Source: Hordeum vulgare subsp. vulgare
Lineage: Eukaryota > Streptophyta > Magnoliopsida > Poales > Poaceae
DNA: 64,000 nt
Assembly: GCF_904849725.1 (NCBI RefSeq)
Contig: NC_058523.1
Coordinates: 201,589,689 to 201,653,688, forward strand
Direction of reading: 5' to 3'
Shown here: positions 12,561 to 23,773 of the stretch, piece after piece
Position numbering within the stretch: position 1 is the stretch's first letter
Layout of the letters: every line of letters begins with the position of its first letter
The notes under the pieces: model-generated
Seen by the model: the letters and a program-made list of their open reading frames with translations, nothing else
What the model was told of the DNA's origin: nothing
The model's database searches: none
Translations under genes and position numbers: made by a program

Positions 12561-13770
12561 GGCGGAGTTGACGAGGAACGTACCCAGAATGCAGTCCGGG
12601 TCTTCATGTGCCTCTTCTGCAGAGATGTGATTAATACGTCCCCTGCTGTGATACTTTTGATTGCAGGGAGCTTGGTTCTTGCCTCGTGCTCCTTTACCTT
12701 GCTTTGGCGCATTGGGGCTCGGTGCGTCAGGCTTCTTGTTGGGACACTGCCTGGAATAGTACCCAGTGTGTCCACATCCAAAACACGTAACTTGTGTTGG
12801 AAGGCTGGTCTTGACTCCACTGTTGTTTGGTGGGTTGAATGTTGGCTTGGTGTTGACTTGCTGCTGAGTCTCGTAGTTCTGGCGAAATGTTGGAGCCTTG
12901 TACTGTTGCTGCTGATAACTGGGTCTTGCTGGAGCTGACTCCCATGGGCGTGGCTTCGTATTACTAGGTCCTCCACTACCCATCAGCTTGCGCTTACGGG
13001 TGTCATCCATTGCACCACGCTTATCTTCCAACATAAGGGCCTTATTAACCAGATCGCTGAAGGTCTGGCATTCACAAACAACCAGTTCATACTACAGTGA
13101 CTATTGCAGTGCTTCCATAAAGCGTTCCACTTTAGCGGCCTCGGTGTTGACGTCCTCTGGTGCATATCTTGACAAGAGGTTGAAGTTCTGCAAATACTCC
13201 TTGCCGGATCCACTGCCTTGCCTTCATGCTCGGAATTTTTGCTTCTTAATGGTCATCATTCCAGGAGGAATGTGAGCAGCGCGGAATCCTTCCTTGAACA
13301 TTGCCCAAGTGATGACTTGTCCTGCTCGCATGATCTGGAACCCATCCCACCAAGCTCTGGTCGTGCCTCCGAGATAGTGAGAAGCATAAAGCACTTTCTC
13401 ACGATCATTAGTGCATTTGACCAGCGCAAGGAGGTCTTCGATAGTACGGATCCAGTCATCGGCATCCAATGGTTCAGTCGTCTCCGTGAAAATGGGTGGC
13501 TTAGTCCGCATAAACTCGGATAGAGTAGAGCAACCGTTGCCATTCCCGTTCTACGGCGGGTTTTTCACCAAGGCTTGACGTTCCTCGCGGAGAGCTTGAA
13601 GGAGCTGAGCCATAGTCGAGCTTTCTGGAGGAGGCGGTGGGCGGTGGAATATCGTCTTGTTGCTGCTCGTGGTGATCTCCAGCTTGAGCGTCCCCTCCGG
13701 TTCCCTGCTGCTGACCTGAAGAGGCAGAGCCGGGGTTGCCGAAGGTGCTCGTGTGATTTGAAATCACCAT
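12381..13770 (-). pseudogene. gag of element B with CCHC zinc knuckle (broken)
   Basis: Minus-strand ATG at 13770. A Gln-rich N-terminal part is followed by the Gypsy capsid block around 13511-13224 (LDADDWIRTIEDLLALVKC, ASHYLGGTTRAWWDGFQ, ITWAMFKEGFRAAHIP). Then come NLLSRYAPEDVNTE, a Pro/Gln-rich linker and the nucleocapsid knuckle CFGCGHTGYYSRQC (CX2CX4HX4C) at about 12744-12785. Several stops and at least one frame change lie between these blocks, so no full Gag can be made. The protein would form the virus-like particle and bind the element RNA. The chosen start is the first ATG that precedes the capsid block. Confidence 0.82.
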
Positions 13771-14322
13771 CCTATCAGGGGAGTAGACCGGTTAATATGC
13801 CAAACTGACTGGAATCATAAGCGATGATGCTCTATTAAGGGGGTTTGATGTCGTGCTAGTGTGAGATTTTTAGGCCAAAGATTTTTGGAAAAAGCTAATG
13901 CATTAGATTAAAACAAGTGATGTAGTCACTTACAAGCTGCCTAAGGCAGAAATGCGTCTTGCATCAAACATGCTTACACAACACTCATGGTTCGCATGAA
14001 CCGAGACATGAACTCACTACGCTTGGGGAGACTCCTAATTTCCTAAGCCGTAATCCTAAGCGGCGGACTGCTCGATCTCATAGGTGGGTTCCGCAGGGTC
14101 TTCGTCTTCATCTTCGTCGGTGCTTTCCTCCTTCCAAGGAGTAGGAGAAGGAAGCGGTCCATTACTGTGTTTCTTAGTTGACGAGGCAGTGAGTAACTCA
14201 GTGTACTTTCCCGCGGTTAGGCGAAGACATTGTATAGGATTGGCGTGAAGCGGTGGGACTCCTCCTCGGAAGGCAATGGTTGATCGACCTCCGGCTTCTC
14301 CTTCCTTCTTAACCTTGCGGGT
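13771..14322 (-). other. spacer between leader ORF and gag of element B
   Basis: No coding frame with recognisable features on either strand. It lies within the B transcript and is probably untranslated. Confidence 0.5.
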
Positions 14323-14820
14323 TTACATATTCTCCAGGCAAAGTAGGTCCTTGACATGATGCATTTCTTGGTGAATCTTCGTTGACTCCTTGATAAAAAG
14401 GTGCGTCAAAGTGTCGGAGGAGAGACTGAAGTAGGTCTGAAACCTTAGTGGCGTCCCGTCCTCTGAATATGGGTTGAGTGTCGAACTTCCATCTATCCCA
14501 TACTTAATAAAAGGTAGGTGAGGAGTAGCTGACTCGTTAGCCACCTCGGGAAGGATATCACAGAGACGCACGAGCGCCTCTCGTGCGGGTGTCTCCACTG
14601 CCAACACCAGATCCTCCATTTTTGGTCCTTCAATGAACCAACTAGTGGGGGAGTCATTAGCCTTCAGTATCACGTCCACGTGATATTCCTTGGTGTCGGT
14701 GTTGACCCAGTGCTCGTGGTAGAGGAAGATGAGTGAGCGGCGTACTTGACACTTCTCGAGGCTATCTCCCAAAAGTAGGGGATAGCCCGTCTCGAGAAGC
14801 ATCTCAGGTATGGCGGCCAT
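14323..14820 (-). CDS. additional ORF upstream of gag in element B, unknown function
   Basis: An open 165-codon frame with its own ATG lies in the sense direction of B, between the primer-binding site and gag. It has no stop in an element whose gag and pol are full of stops. The protein starts MAAIPEMLLETGYPLLLG and contains RRSLIFLYHEHWV, WFIEGPKMEDLVLAVE and TPHLPFIKYGIDG; its end is charged and His-rich. I do not recognise a domain. No signal peptide or clear membrane segment is visible. It could be a captured host gene piece or an element-specific accessory protein. The lack of stops may reflect chance at this length. Confidence 0.55.
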   Translation of the reverse strand: MAAIPEMLLETGYPLLLGDSLEKCQVRRSLIFLYHEHWVNTDTKEYHVDVILKANDSPTSWFIEGPKMEDLVLAVETPAREALVRLCDILPEVANESATPHLPFIKYGIDGSSTLNPYSEDGTPLRFQTYFSLSSDTLTHLFIKESTKIHQEMHHVKDLLCLENM

Positions 14821-14945
14821 CTACAAGATGTAGGGGAGAGGGTTAGAAAGTTTTAGTGGGTGCAGAAAATTTTAGGGATAAAGGCTAGGTGCACTAATCG
14901 TCTCGGCTATTGGCCATGCTACCTAAGGCTTCCTATAGTCAACCT

Positions 14946-14958
14946 GGTTCTGATACCA
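14946..14958 (-). other. primer-binding site of element B
   Basis: The minus strand reads TGGTATCAGAACC four bases after the LTR end. Ten bases match the initiator Met-tRNA type site (TGGTATCAGA). The site and spacer are shared with element A, supporting a common lineage. Confidence 0.85.
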
Positions 14959-14962
14959 GCTC

Positions 14963-17245
14963 TGTGGGGAGCCCGACTTATGAGTCGAGATCGCCGAATG
15001 AACGTGGTCAGTGATCCTAGAGATCAATGGTCACCGAACACACAGATACTGAATATTGAGAGTCTTACATCCAAGTACCGAATTATTACATCACGTGACC
15101 GTATGGTCAAGTTCACAAGGTAGGGCCTAAGCGAGTGCCCATGCCATCAGCCTACACCAACAAGCATTCTGATTGGGAAGCGTCCTAGTTCGCATGGCCG
15201 TCTCCGAAGACGTACTCTTCTCCAAACTCCGGTCCTTCCATGTATGGTCAATAATATAACCAGTGGCAAGCCAACAAGTACTTTTGAATGTACTCGCAAA
15301 CAGCCCATGATATGAACAATGCAAGTGAAGGATAACAAGTAATATGCATATTTGGTGGACAACATCTTGATTGTAAGTAAACATGATCATGGATGTGCAA
15401 CATAAGTTAAATGTTACTTTGAAGAAAAGGTTACAGATATCAACATATCTTTCAAGGGTTGAACACTCCGGGTTCACCCTATATGCCAAGTCACCAAACT
15501 TGGTCATATCAACTGTTTCGTAGAACACAATTTACCACATACTCACACACTTGGTTTATGCGGAAACGAGTGGACGTAGTTTAAGCAACACCACCCAACT
15601 GTCCTTGACCGTGGACACGGCTATTTGAATAGTTTTACACTCTGCAGAGATAGTACACTGAACTCACGAGATCCGGGAAACTTCCGTGTCATCCACGACT
15701 CGCGGTATATAACATACCCGAGGTAAGTACCCGATCAATGCCTTTCCCCGGACGATACTAGACAAAGAGGTCCACTCGATTGGTACCCAGCCCACATGTT
15801 GTACGTCTTACGAGCACGGACTCTCAACAGTATCAACCATGCGGGGACTAACGATGTGCCTGGAACACGTAAAAACGGCATAGTCGCCCTACCTGGCACG
15901 ACCCCATCACGAGAGTGACCACATCTCACTCCCGCCACTAGTAATATGGCTCTTTGTTAGCACCGACCAGAGTAATCAACAAAGCACCGTCCCATCAAGC
16001 GGTAATGTGGTCGTACATGTAAGGTTGGGACAGTCGACACATCATAAATCTGTTCCCATTTCCGAAACCATACTCACACAAATACCCCGTGCACCACTTC
16101 TCCGAAAGTGGCCACCTAACTAATCATCACCCTCGGGCAGTAGTGGCACCCGACGGGGTTTTCATAAATCTTTGATTTATACCATCATCATATTGATGCT
16201 ACCATTATGCTTAGCTCTACCTGTCAACATGATATTAGCATGACCCTCATAGGTGGTAGGATCATGCTCAAAATGCAAGTGATCCGGAGGAGCCTTCGGT
16301 AACATCACTTCAATGATTTACTGACACTTATGATCATATGCAACGTAAATATTTGCTTTACTAGAATGCAATATAACATATGCTCAAACATGGTCAAAGG
16401 GCTGCTTGCCTTGGTCAGCTAGGTATCCGGGGTCTTCGAGGTCTTCAAGTCCAACTCCTTCGTCACACGGGGTTTCTATCGTCGTAATAAATAAAACCAA
16501 TAAGTAGCTTTAAAAATGTTTTTAATTCTGATAAATCCAAATTGTTATTTTAAAAATATTTGTCTGTGATTTTAGTGAAACAATGTTTTTAAAATCAATA
16601 TAACACAAGCAAAACTATTCCAAATTAACCCTTTCTAATATTATAAAACAGAATAGTTGTTGCAAAAATTCATCCAATGGTTCTCTCAAATACTGCACGT
16701 TTTTGGAAAAATAATAGTGGAAGAATTATATTATTTCACTCGTTAAATATTTTTACAAAAATAATTTAAAACCAAATTTGAAATAAAAAGAAAAAGGGCT
16801 ACAGTCCCTGGCCTGGCTAGGCCTGGGACTGGGCCGGCCCACTGGCCAGCCAACCAGCCTGCCCAGGCGCGCCCCCCGTCAGGTTTGAACCTGACGCGCG
16901 GGCCCGTGCAGTGAGTGGTTGCGTGTACCAAGGGAGAGAGAGATGGGCCACCGACAGGTGGGGCACACCTGTCGGGGTCGTCTCCTACCTCTGGACAGAG
17001 AGGAGGATGAGCACACCGGCGTGGCTATCGATGTCCTCGGTCCTTAACAACGACAACAATGGGTCTGGCTCGTCGTTGCCTACCTACTGCTGGTCGAGTC
17101 AATGGCGGACGGGTTTTGGTTCACCGGCGATGAGGCAGCCGCGACGGAGGGGTTTCGGGTCGAGGTGGAGGTGGCAGCTACGGGCACAGAATCACTCAGG
17201 GAAGAGGGGGAAAGCTTCCTTGTGTCACGGGGAGTACTCTAGAGA
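14963..17245 (-). repeat. 5' LTR of element B, downstream part
   Basis: The region from 14963 to about 16480 is the reverse complement of a diverged copy of the A LTR end (1-1778 and 8784-10554). It includes the motifs around the primer site, the 'tatagggtgaacccgg' stretch and the 'ttttatgaaaaccccgtcggg' stretch. Beyond it is an AT-rich part (16480-16790) and a GC-rich part (16800-17240). It is cut at about 17245 by CACTA-1 and continues at 30583. ORFs here are not conserved between copies and are not called. Confidence 0.8.
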
Positions 17246-17570
17246 CACACCAGACAAGTGGTGCGCCACTACTATATAGCAGTGGCGCACCATGTGCAGG
17301 TGCGCCATTAGTGTGATGGACACTAATGGTGCACCACACACATGGTGCGCCACTACTAACAAACTTTTTTTCCAAAAGTACTAATGGCGCACCGGGGCAG
17401 AGTGCGCCATTACTAGTTTAACTAGTAATGGCACACCACTCACCAAGTGCGCCACTACTATATTTTTTCTTCAAAACTACTAATGACGCACCACCAGCTG
17501 GTGCGCCATTAGTAACCAGGGTTACTAATGGCGCATTTGTAGGTGGTGCGCCATTAGTACCTTGGGACCA
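17246..17570 (+). repeat. left sub-terminal repeat array of CACTA-1
   Basis: Several copies of a ~14-bp motif (taatggcgcacc and its complement ggtgcgccatta) lie in alternating orientation, each pair able to form a short hairpin. In CACTA elements such arrays bind the transposon DNA-binding protein; that role is family knowledge. Confidence 0.8.
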
Positions 17571-18048
17571 GCTAGATATTTTGGACAACCACCTACCACA
17601 CTCACTTTACCCACTTTCATTCTCTCCACCTCCTCCTCCAAGCTTGTCTCGGGTGCCTCCTCCTCCTCACCTCATTTGCATCATAGATTCACCCAAATTA
17701 AGTGCTTAAATTACCTTTTTTTGATATATAAGTAAGGGGAAAGCTTTTATGTTGTAGATCTACTTTTTTCTCCCTCCGACAACGTGCACATGCACTTTTT
17801 ATGGCATAGCTAGATCTACGTATGTTTGTGGTGTTGCATATGTTTGTGATGTTGCATATATGTTTGTGTTTGCAGGTACCGGTATTTGAAATGCGATAGT
17901 TGCCAATATTTTGCCGGAATGTTGATTCATTTCCGTTTCGGCAAGAACTTGGCACTATGCATTCTTTTTGGTCCTATTTTTAGGCAAAGTCATGCCAACT
18001 TTTTTTTTGGTTCTAAAATATCGTTTTTCTCTACCCCGCAAGTGACCA

Positions 18049-21000
18049 TGGTCCGCACGATGACCGAAAGCATCGTGAATAGGTTTTTGAGCTCCGCGAA
18101 GGCCGAGATGCTTCAAAAGAACAAGACGGAGATAAGATGTCCGTGTCGAAGATCCAAGCTGAAAGAGCCTTATGGACCCGGATTCCGTAAAGGTGCAGGA
18201 CCACCTGCTCTTGCGTGGTTTCATGGATGGTCATCGGTGGCAAGGTGATGAAGATGATTATGAAGTCATCCATGGGGGCGGGGCAAGAAATTAGGAGGGG
18301 CATGAGTAAGACAACCGCGGCGAGGGCGGCCGAGAAGACGAAGAATCTCCAGGACACAATCATCATGTAGAAGATGCCGGACATGATGATGAGGAAGATG
18401 CTGGAGCATACGAAGGGCATGATCATGAAGATGAAGATGCCGGAGCAGACGACGATGGACCATCGATGGCCTGGGTGCAGGACCCTCATATTCAAGAGCT
18501 GCTTCTCAAGCAGACGGATAACGCAAGAGCTGCCGCCCGAGAGAAAGCAAGGCTGGATCAACTAGAGATATACGTGGTTACTCCATTGTATGAAGGATGT
18601 AGGCCCGAGGATACTCGCCTGAAATTAACGCGCATGGCTCTGGAGATGAAGGTAAAACACAAAATGACCGACGCATGCTTCGACGAGAACATGTCATTCT
18701 GGCACGAACGTCTTCCCAAGGGGAACAAGTGCCCGACCAATTTCTAGGAGGCGAAGAAAATCGTGTGTCCTCTGGATTTACCACACGTGAAATACCATGT
18801 GTGCATGAACAATTGCATCATTTGTCGGAACGAGAATGCGGAGAATACCATATGTCCGGTGTGCGGCGTCAGTCGATACAAGAAGAGGAAGAAAGCTCCT
18901 CAAAAAGAGGTGTGGTACTTTCCGATCACTCCTCGTCTGAAGCGGTATTTCGCGGACCCTAAGGTAGCAAAGGTTATGCGTTGGCACGCGGATAGGGAGG
19001 AGAAAAAGCGAGAAGATGACGGAAATGATCCGGAGATAAATAAAAAAGACAAGATACTGAGTCACCCTAAGGATGTGGGCCAGTGTCAAGCGTTGAACTT
19101 CGAATACCCAGAATTTGGGGACGATCCAAGGAACATCATGCTGGGCACGAGAACCGATGGAGTCAATCCGTTTGGCAGCCAGAGAAGCACACATAGCACC
19201 TGGTCTGTGTTTGTGTGGATGTACAATGTTCCCCCCTGGTTGTGCATGAAGATGAAGTACATTCACATGAGTATGCTCATTGAAGGGCCGAAACACCCAG
19301 GGAACGACATCAATCTGTATCTAGGGCTGCTGAAAGAGGAGCTAGACACGCTGTGGAAAACGCCAGCCAATACGTGGGACGCCGTTGAGAAAGAATTTCC
19401 CTATGAGAGTCGCACTGCTCACGACGGTGCATGACTATCTCGATTACGGATATGTCGCGGGGCAGGTGGTCCACGGATTTTCTAGATGCGTTAGGTGCAT
19501 GGATGACACAACGTATCGCCAGCTAGATAGAGATCCCGGGTCTTCAAAAACCGTGGTCATGGGACATCGAAGGTGGCTTCGCGATGATGACTCATGGAGA
19601 AAACGCAACGATCTGTTCGATGGTGAAACCGAACCCCGAAGACGCCCCCGTATGAGGAGCGGCGAGGAAATAGACGAGGTGTTGAAAAATTGGAAAGAGT
19701 GCCCACCGCCGGGAAAGGCGCCAGAGCCGGGAAAGAAGCGAAAGGCGCTAGAGCCACTGCTGAAGGTATGGAAAACGAAGTCTGATTTCTAGGACTTGCC
19801 GTACAGGAAGATCTTCCGTGTGCCTCACAGCCTTGATGTCATGCATATCATGAAGAACGTGTTTGAGAGTCTGCTTGGTACCCTGCTCAACATGCCAGAG
19901 AGGACCAAAGATGGGCCGAAAGCAACGGCAGACTTGAAATCAATGGGCATCAGGGAGGAGCTTCACGCTAACAATGATGATGATGATGATGAGGCGAAGG
20001 AGGACATGGAAAGTCGTCGCAAAGGCAAAAAGGCCAAGAAGACCGGAAATGACTTCCCTCCCACGTGCTTCACTCTAAGTCAGGAGGGATCACTCTAAGT
20101 CAGGAGGGGATCGATCAGTTTTTCACCTGCCACGTAGGAGTAAAACTTCCTTACGGTTACGCGGGGAAGATAAGCAGATACCTAGACTCAGCGAAGCAGA
20201 AGTTTAGCGGGATGAAGTCTCACGACTGTCACGTGCTAATGACGCAGATACTTCCAGTTGCAATCTGTGGGATCATGGACGCGCACGTCCATGAAACGCT
20301 ATTTGGCCTATGCAACTTTTTCGACGTCATCTCTCGGAAGTCGGTTGGCGTGAGGCAACTCAGAAGGCTACAGGAAGAGATCGTGGTGATACTATGCGAG
20401 CTTGAGATGTACTTCCCGTCTGCATTCTTCGATGTTATGGTGCATTTGCTGGTCCATATCATGGAGGATATCATCCAACTCAGGCCGCAGTTCCTGCACA
20501 GCATGATGGCGTTCGAAAGGATGAATGGTGTCATCAAAGGATACGTTCGCAACATGTCACATCCAGAGGGAAGCATAGCCAGGGGCTTTCTGACCGAAGA
20601 GTGCATCTCCTACTTCACGAATTATCTAGGCATCGAGAACCCCGTTGGTCTGCCCGTCAAAAGGCACCTCGGCAGGCTCGCTCGATGGGGGCACCGTGAG
20701 GGTCGCCGCGAAATGCATGTCAACTTCGAGGGTCGACTCGCCGACTTTGAAAGAGCAAACCTAGTCGCGCTACAACACATAGTCGTGGTCGATCCTTGGG
20801 TGGTAGAGCACAAAACCTTTATTGAGAAGACGTACAATGACCGAGGCCAAGAGTGGACGGACGGAGATATAATCAAAGAGCACAACTCATGTTTCACGGG
20901 TTGGTTCAAGCAGAAGCTTCAGTCGTACCCTTTACATGAGGATTCTTCCGCGGAAGAACAACTCATATTCGCCTTGTCACAGGGCGCCGAGCACAACCTG

Positions 21001-21588
21001 ATGACGTATGAGGCGTACGATATCAACGGCTACACATTCTACAACGAGGGAAAGGACATGAAGAGCGATGGTTATCACAACTCCGGGGTAACAATGGAAT
21101 CCTACATCGGTAACGACAAGGACAGATACTACGGAAGGATCGAGGAGACCTGGGAGCTGAGCTACGCTGGAGAGAAGGTCCCGATGTTCCGTGTGAGATG
21201 GGCCAAGAGCGTTATAAAAGAAGACCGGTATTTCACCACCATGGTTATACCCGAAGCCAAATCCAAGACCGCGGGCGCAAACGTCACCACGAAAAATGAG
21301 CCATGGGTACTGGCTTCCCAAGTGGACCAATGCTTCTTCATTACCGACCCACCAAAGCCGAGTCGTGTTGTCGTGAGGAGAGGCAAAAGGAAGATCATCG
21401 GAATGGATGGAGTCGCCAATGAGCAAGACTTCGACAAGTACGACGACCCGAAGATGGAACATGACAACGACAATGAAGTACCAGCATACACCACAAAAAG
21501 AAGCAGGACCACCCTACCTAAAGAACGCCCGTTCAAGAGAAGAACTCCATTTACGAAAAATAAGGGCAAAAAGATTGTGAACAGATAG
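18049..21588 (+). pseudogene. TNP2-type CACTA transposase of CACTA-1 (frameshifted)
   Basis: Blocks appear in the family order. The transposase-associated N-terminus has IRCPCRR then, after a frameshift near 18166, VQDHLLLRGFMDGHRW. An acidic linker is followed by WVQDPHIQELLLKQTDNARAAA and a Cys-rich zinc-type stretch (CMNNCIIC...CPVCG, 18805-18865). The TNP2 core has TDGVNPFGSQRSTHSTW, then VHDYLDYGYVAGQVVHG and VPHSLDVMHIMKNVFESLLGTLLNMP. DUF4218 and DUF4216-like regions fill the long open frame 20065-21588 (507 codons). Breaks: stops at 18295 and 18745, a frame change near 19400, a stop at 19790, and a 20-bp tandem duplication (20071-20110) that shifts the frame. It would cut and rejoin the element ends in the nucleus if whole. 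I saw no functional full-length frame. Confidence 0.9.
20071..20110 (+). repeat. 20-bp tandem duplication in TNP2
   Basis: The unit cactctaagtcaggaggga(t/g) is present twice in a row. Twenty bases is not a multiple of three, so the duplication alone separates the two TNP2 frames that overlap here (TCFTLSQEG on one side, EGIDQFFTCHVGVKLPYGY on the other). Confidence 0.85.
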
Positions 21589-21870
21589 CTAGCTAAGATC
21601 GATTGTATTTAAATTGTAGCCTTCATTTCTCGATTGTATTTCGACATATTAAAATGATATTTTTTCTGTTCTAGTGTCCTCATGAATATTTATTTATGTT
21701 TATTATGGTATTGAATTTCTAACTCACAAAAAGTATTGAATTTGTTCATATGTTTTGAACTCATGAATATTTTTGAATTTCATGGGTACCTTTTGAATTC
21801 ATGAATATTTTTTCAAATTTGATGATATTTTTTCATATTCAATATGAAAAAGTGTTGAATATTCATTACG
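21589..21870 (+). other. AT-rich 3' flank of TNP2
   Basis: The stretch after the TNP2 stop is AT-rich, with repeated 'ttgaattcatgaatattttt' words. It looks like a 3' untranslated region and spacer. No gene is visible. Confidence 0.5.
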
Positions 21871-21889
21871 ACACTCGATCTCGATCGCC

Positions 21890-22270
21890 CTCCATCTTGA
21901 TCGCTATCCCCCCTGGCCAGATCCCCCTCACCACCGAGCACCCCCGCACCCTCCCCCGCTCCACCGCCGCCCACGACCCCCCGCACCGTCCCCCACTCCA
22001 CCACCGCCGAGCACCCACCGCACCCTCCCCTGCTCCACTGCCGCCGACGACCCCTCGCACCCTCCCCAACCCGCTCCACCGTCGCCGACGACACCCCGCA
22101 CCCTCCCCCGCTCCACCGCCGCTGACGACCCGCCGCGCCCTCCCCGCTCTACCGCCGCCGACGACCCCACGCACCCTTCCCCGCTCCATCGCCGCCGACG
22201 ACACCACGCACCCTCCCCTGTCTCCTCGCTCGGTTCCCCGAGCAGAATCAGCCGAGCGCACCGCCCACCC
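21890..22270 (+). repeat. GC-rich minisatellite in CACTA-1
   Basis: Degenerate units of roughly 30-60 bp built on 'cgctccaccgccgccgacgacccc' words repeat about ten times. The long frames on both strands (up to 237 codons) are products of this low-complexity sequence and are not called as genes. Confidence 0.7.
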
Positions 22271-22312
22271 CCTCCCTCCCCCCCGAGCGCCATTGCTATC
22301 CAAAAATATATA

Positions 22313-22505
22313 TATTACTAATGGAGCACCTCTCTCGGGTGCACCATTGCTATCCAAAAAAAATATCACTAATGGCGCACCTCTCTGGGATGCGCCAGTG
22401 CTATACAAAAAAAAGATTACAAATGGCGCACCGCCTAGGGATGCGCCATTACTATGAAAAAAATTTACTAATGGCGCACCGCTCGGGGGTGCGCCATTGC
22501 TAACC
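22313..22505 (+). repeat. sub-terminal-type repeat array at an internal position of CACTA-1
   Basis: Four pairs of 'taatggcgcacc...ggtgcgccattrcta' lie here, the same motif as at the element ends but 5 kb inside. CACTA-2 has the same arrangement just inside its left end, followed by captured gene material. Here too a captured gene fragment follows directly. It may mark the left part of a second, nested CACTA whose terminus is gone. Confidence 0.7.
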
Positions 22506-22609
22506 CTTCCCCCCACTAAAATCCTCATTCCCCTTTCTATCAGCATCCCCTGCTCCATTGCCTCACCTCCTCTCTGCATCCCCTCCTACTCTACTCTATC
22601 CACAACAGT

Positions 22610-23020
22610 TCTCCTCCCCCTCCTCGCCGGCGGCTCGTCCCTCGGGGCAGCATCCAGTACGGCGAGACGCCGGGGCCGCACGAGCTGCTACTCTGCCGTT
22701 CCCCTCCCCCTCCTCGCCAGCGGCTCCTCCCTCGCGGCAACGCCCAGTATGGCGAGACGGCAAGGTCGCACGAGCAGCTACTCTGCCGTTCCCCTCCCCC
22801 TCCTCACCGGCGGCTCCTCCCTCGCGGCTGCGCCCAGTACGGCGAGACGTCGGGGCCGCATGAGCACCTACTCTGTCGTTCCCCTCGCCCTCCTTGCCAG
22901 CGGCTCCTCCCCCGCGGCAACGCCCATTACGACGAGATGGCGAGGCCGAACAAGCAGCTACTCTGCCGTTCCCCTCCCCCTCCTCGCCGGCGGCTCCTCC
23001 CTCACGGCAGCACCCAGAAC
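22610..23020 (+). repeat. ~93-bp tandem repeat, five copies
   Basis: Units of 'cctcctcgccggcggctcctccctcgcggc...ggcgagacg..ggggccgcacgagcagctactctgccgttcccct' type repeat five times with small differences. The frames through it are repeat-derived. The last ~20 codons of the DUF247 frame run into it on the opposite strand. Confidence 0.8.
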
Positions 23021-23773
23021 CGCAAGGGAAGAGGAGACAACTGGATTTTCAGTATCCTTCCTAACACTTGTGGTTGTGGCCATGCCCATGGATACCTCAT
23101 AAGCGGCCATGTTGGCGAGCCAGCATTCCCTTACTTCATCTAGCAACAGTGGAGCCAGGAAGATCTTGCGCGAGAAAGGTGTTCCCTTGTTGCCCAAGTC
23201 TGTGAACTTTGTTGTCTCGCCGGTAGTCAGCTTGATGCCAATTTCTGCAAGCTCGATGGCACTTGTCGTTTTGGCCATTTTCCTAGCCACATGAATATGA
23301 AGCATCCCATTAGGGTTGCTGTCCATCTTGTAGTATCGAAGGAGGCTAAGGAGATGTGGGGGCTCATCATGGTCATGAGCAAGGAGAACAAGTTTTGTTA
23401 GCTCCTTTTCCCCGCTGGTTTCGAGTGTGCGTGCCATCTTACCAACGAAGTCCGTCACATCCAAGTTGGTGAAACGAAGGAGAGTCTTGAGCACCACCCA
23501 GGGAAGCTGATTCTCCAACAACATTATGCCATTCATGATGCAAGCTTGGTTGGAGTCGAAACAAGAGAGCAACGGTTGTGACAAGCGTTGAGGAGAGGTG
23601 CAATGCAACATGTACTGCAGCAAGAAGCAACCATCATGGAGCATCATAACTTGAAAGGCATCGTCGCTGATACCTTGTATCGCATACTCGACGTAGTAGC
23701 TACAGGTAGTGTTTGCAATGGAGTGGATGGCCTCATACACCTTATTGAACGAGCGATTGGCTAATCGTCTTCA
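22958..23773 (-). pseudogene. captured DUF247 (UPF0481) gene fragment inside CACTA-1
   Basis: A long minus-strand frame opens upstream of its listed GTG codon (reading NRSFNKVYEAIHSIAN). It contains the DUF247 hallmarks in order: VMMLHDGCFLLQYML, NGIMLLENQLPWVVLKTLLRF, HLLSLLRYYK, AIELAEIGIKL and FSRKIFLAPLLLDEVRECWLANMAAYE. DUF247 proteins are plant-specific, usually 400-550 residues, often with a C-terminal membrane anchor. Here only about 210 residues of the N-terminal and middle part remain, and the frame then runs into the tandem repeat. It lies antisense to the transposon genes, between TNP2 and ORF2, which indicates capture of a host gene piece. No ATG or promoter is obvious. DUF247 genes include the grass self-incompatibility determinants, but nothing links this fragment to those loci. 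Confidence 0.7.

Noticed and set aside
18031..18561. Hydrophobic 176-codon minus-strand frame
   Set aside because: It is the shadow of the acidic, GAT/GAA-rich linker of TNP2 on the plus strand.
21866..22579. Frames of 121-237 codons on both strands
   Set aside because: They run through the GC-rich minisatellite and the sub-terminal repeats; composition alone explains them.
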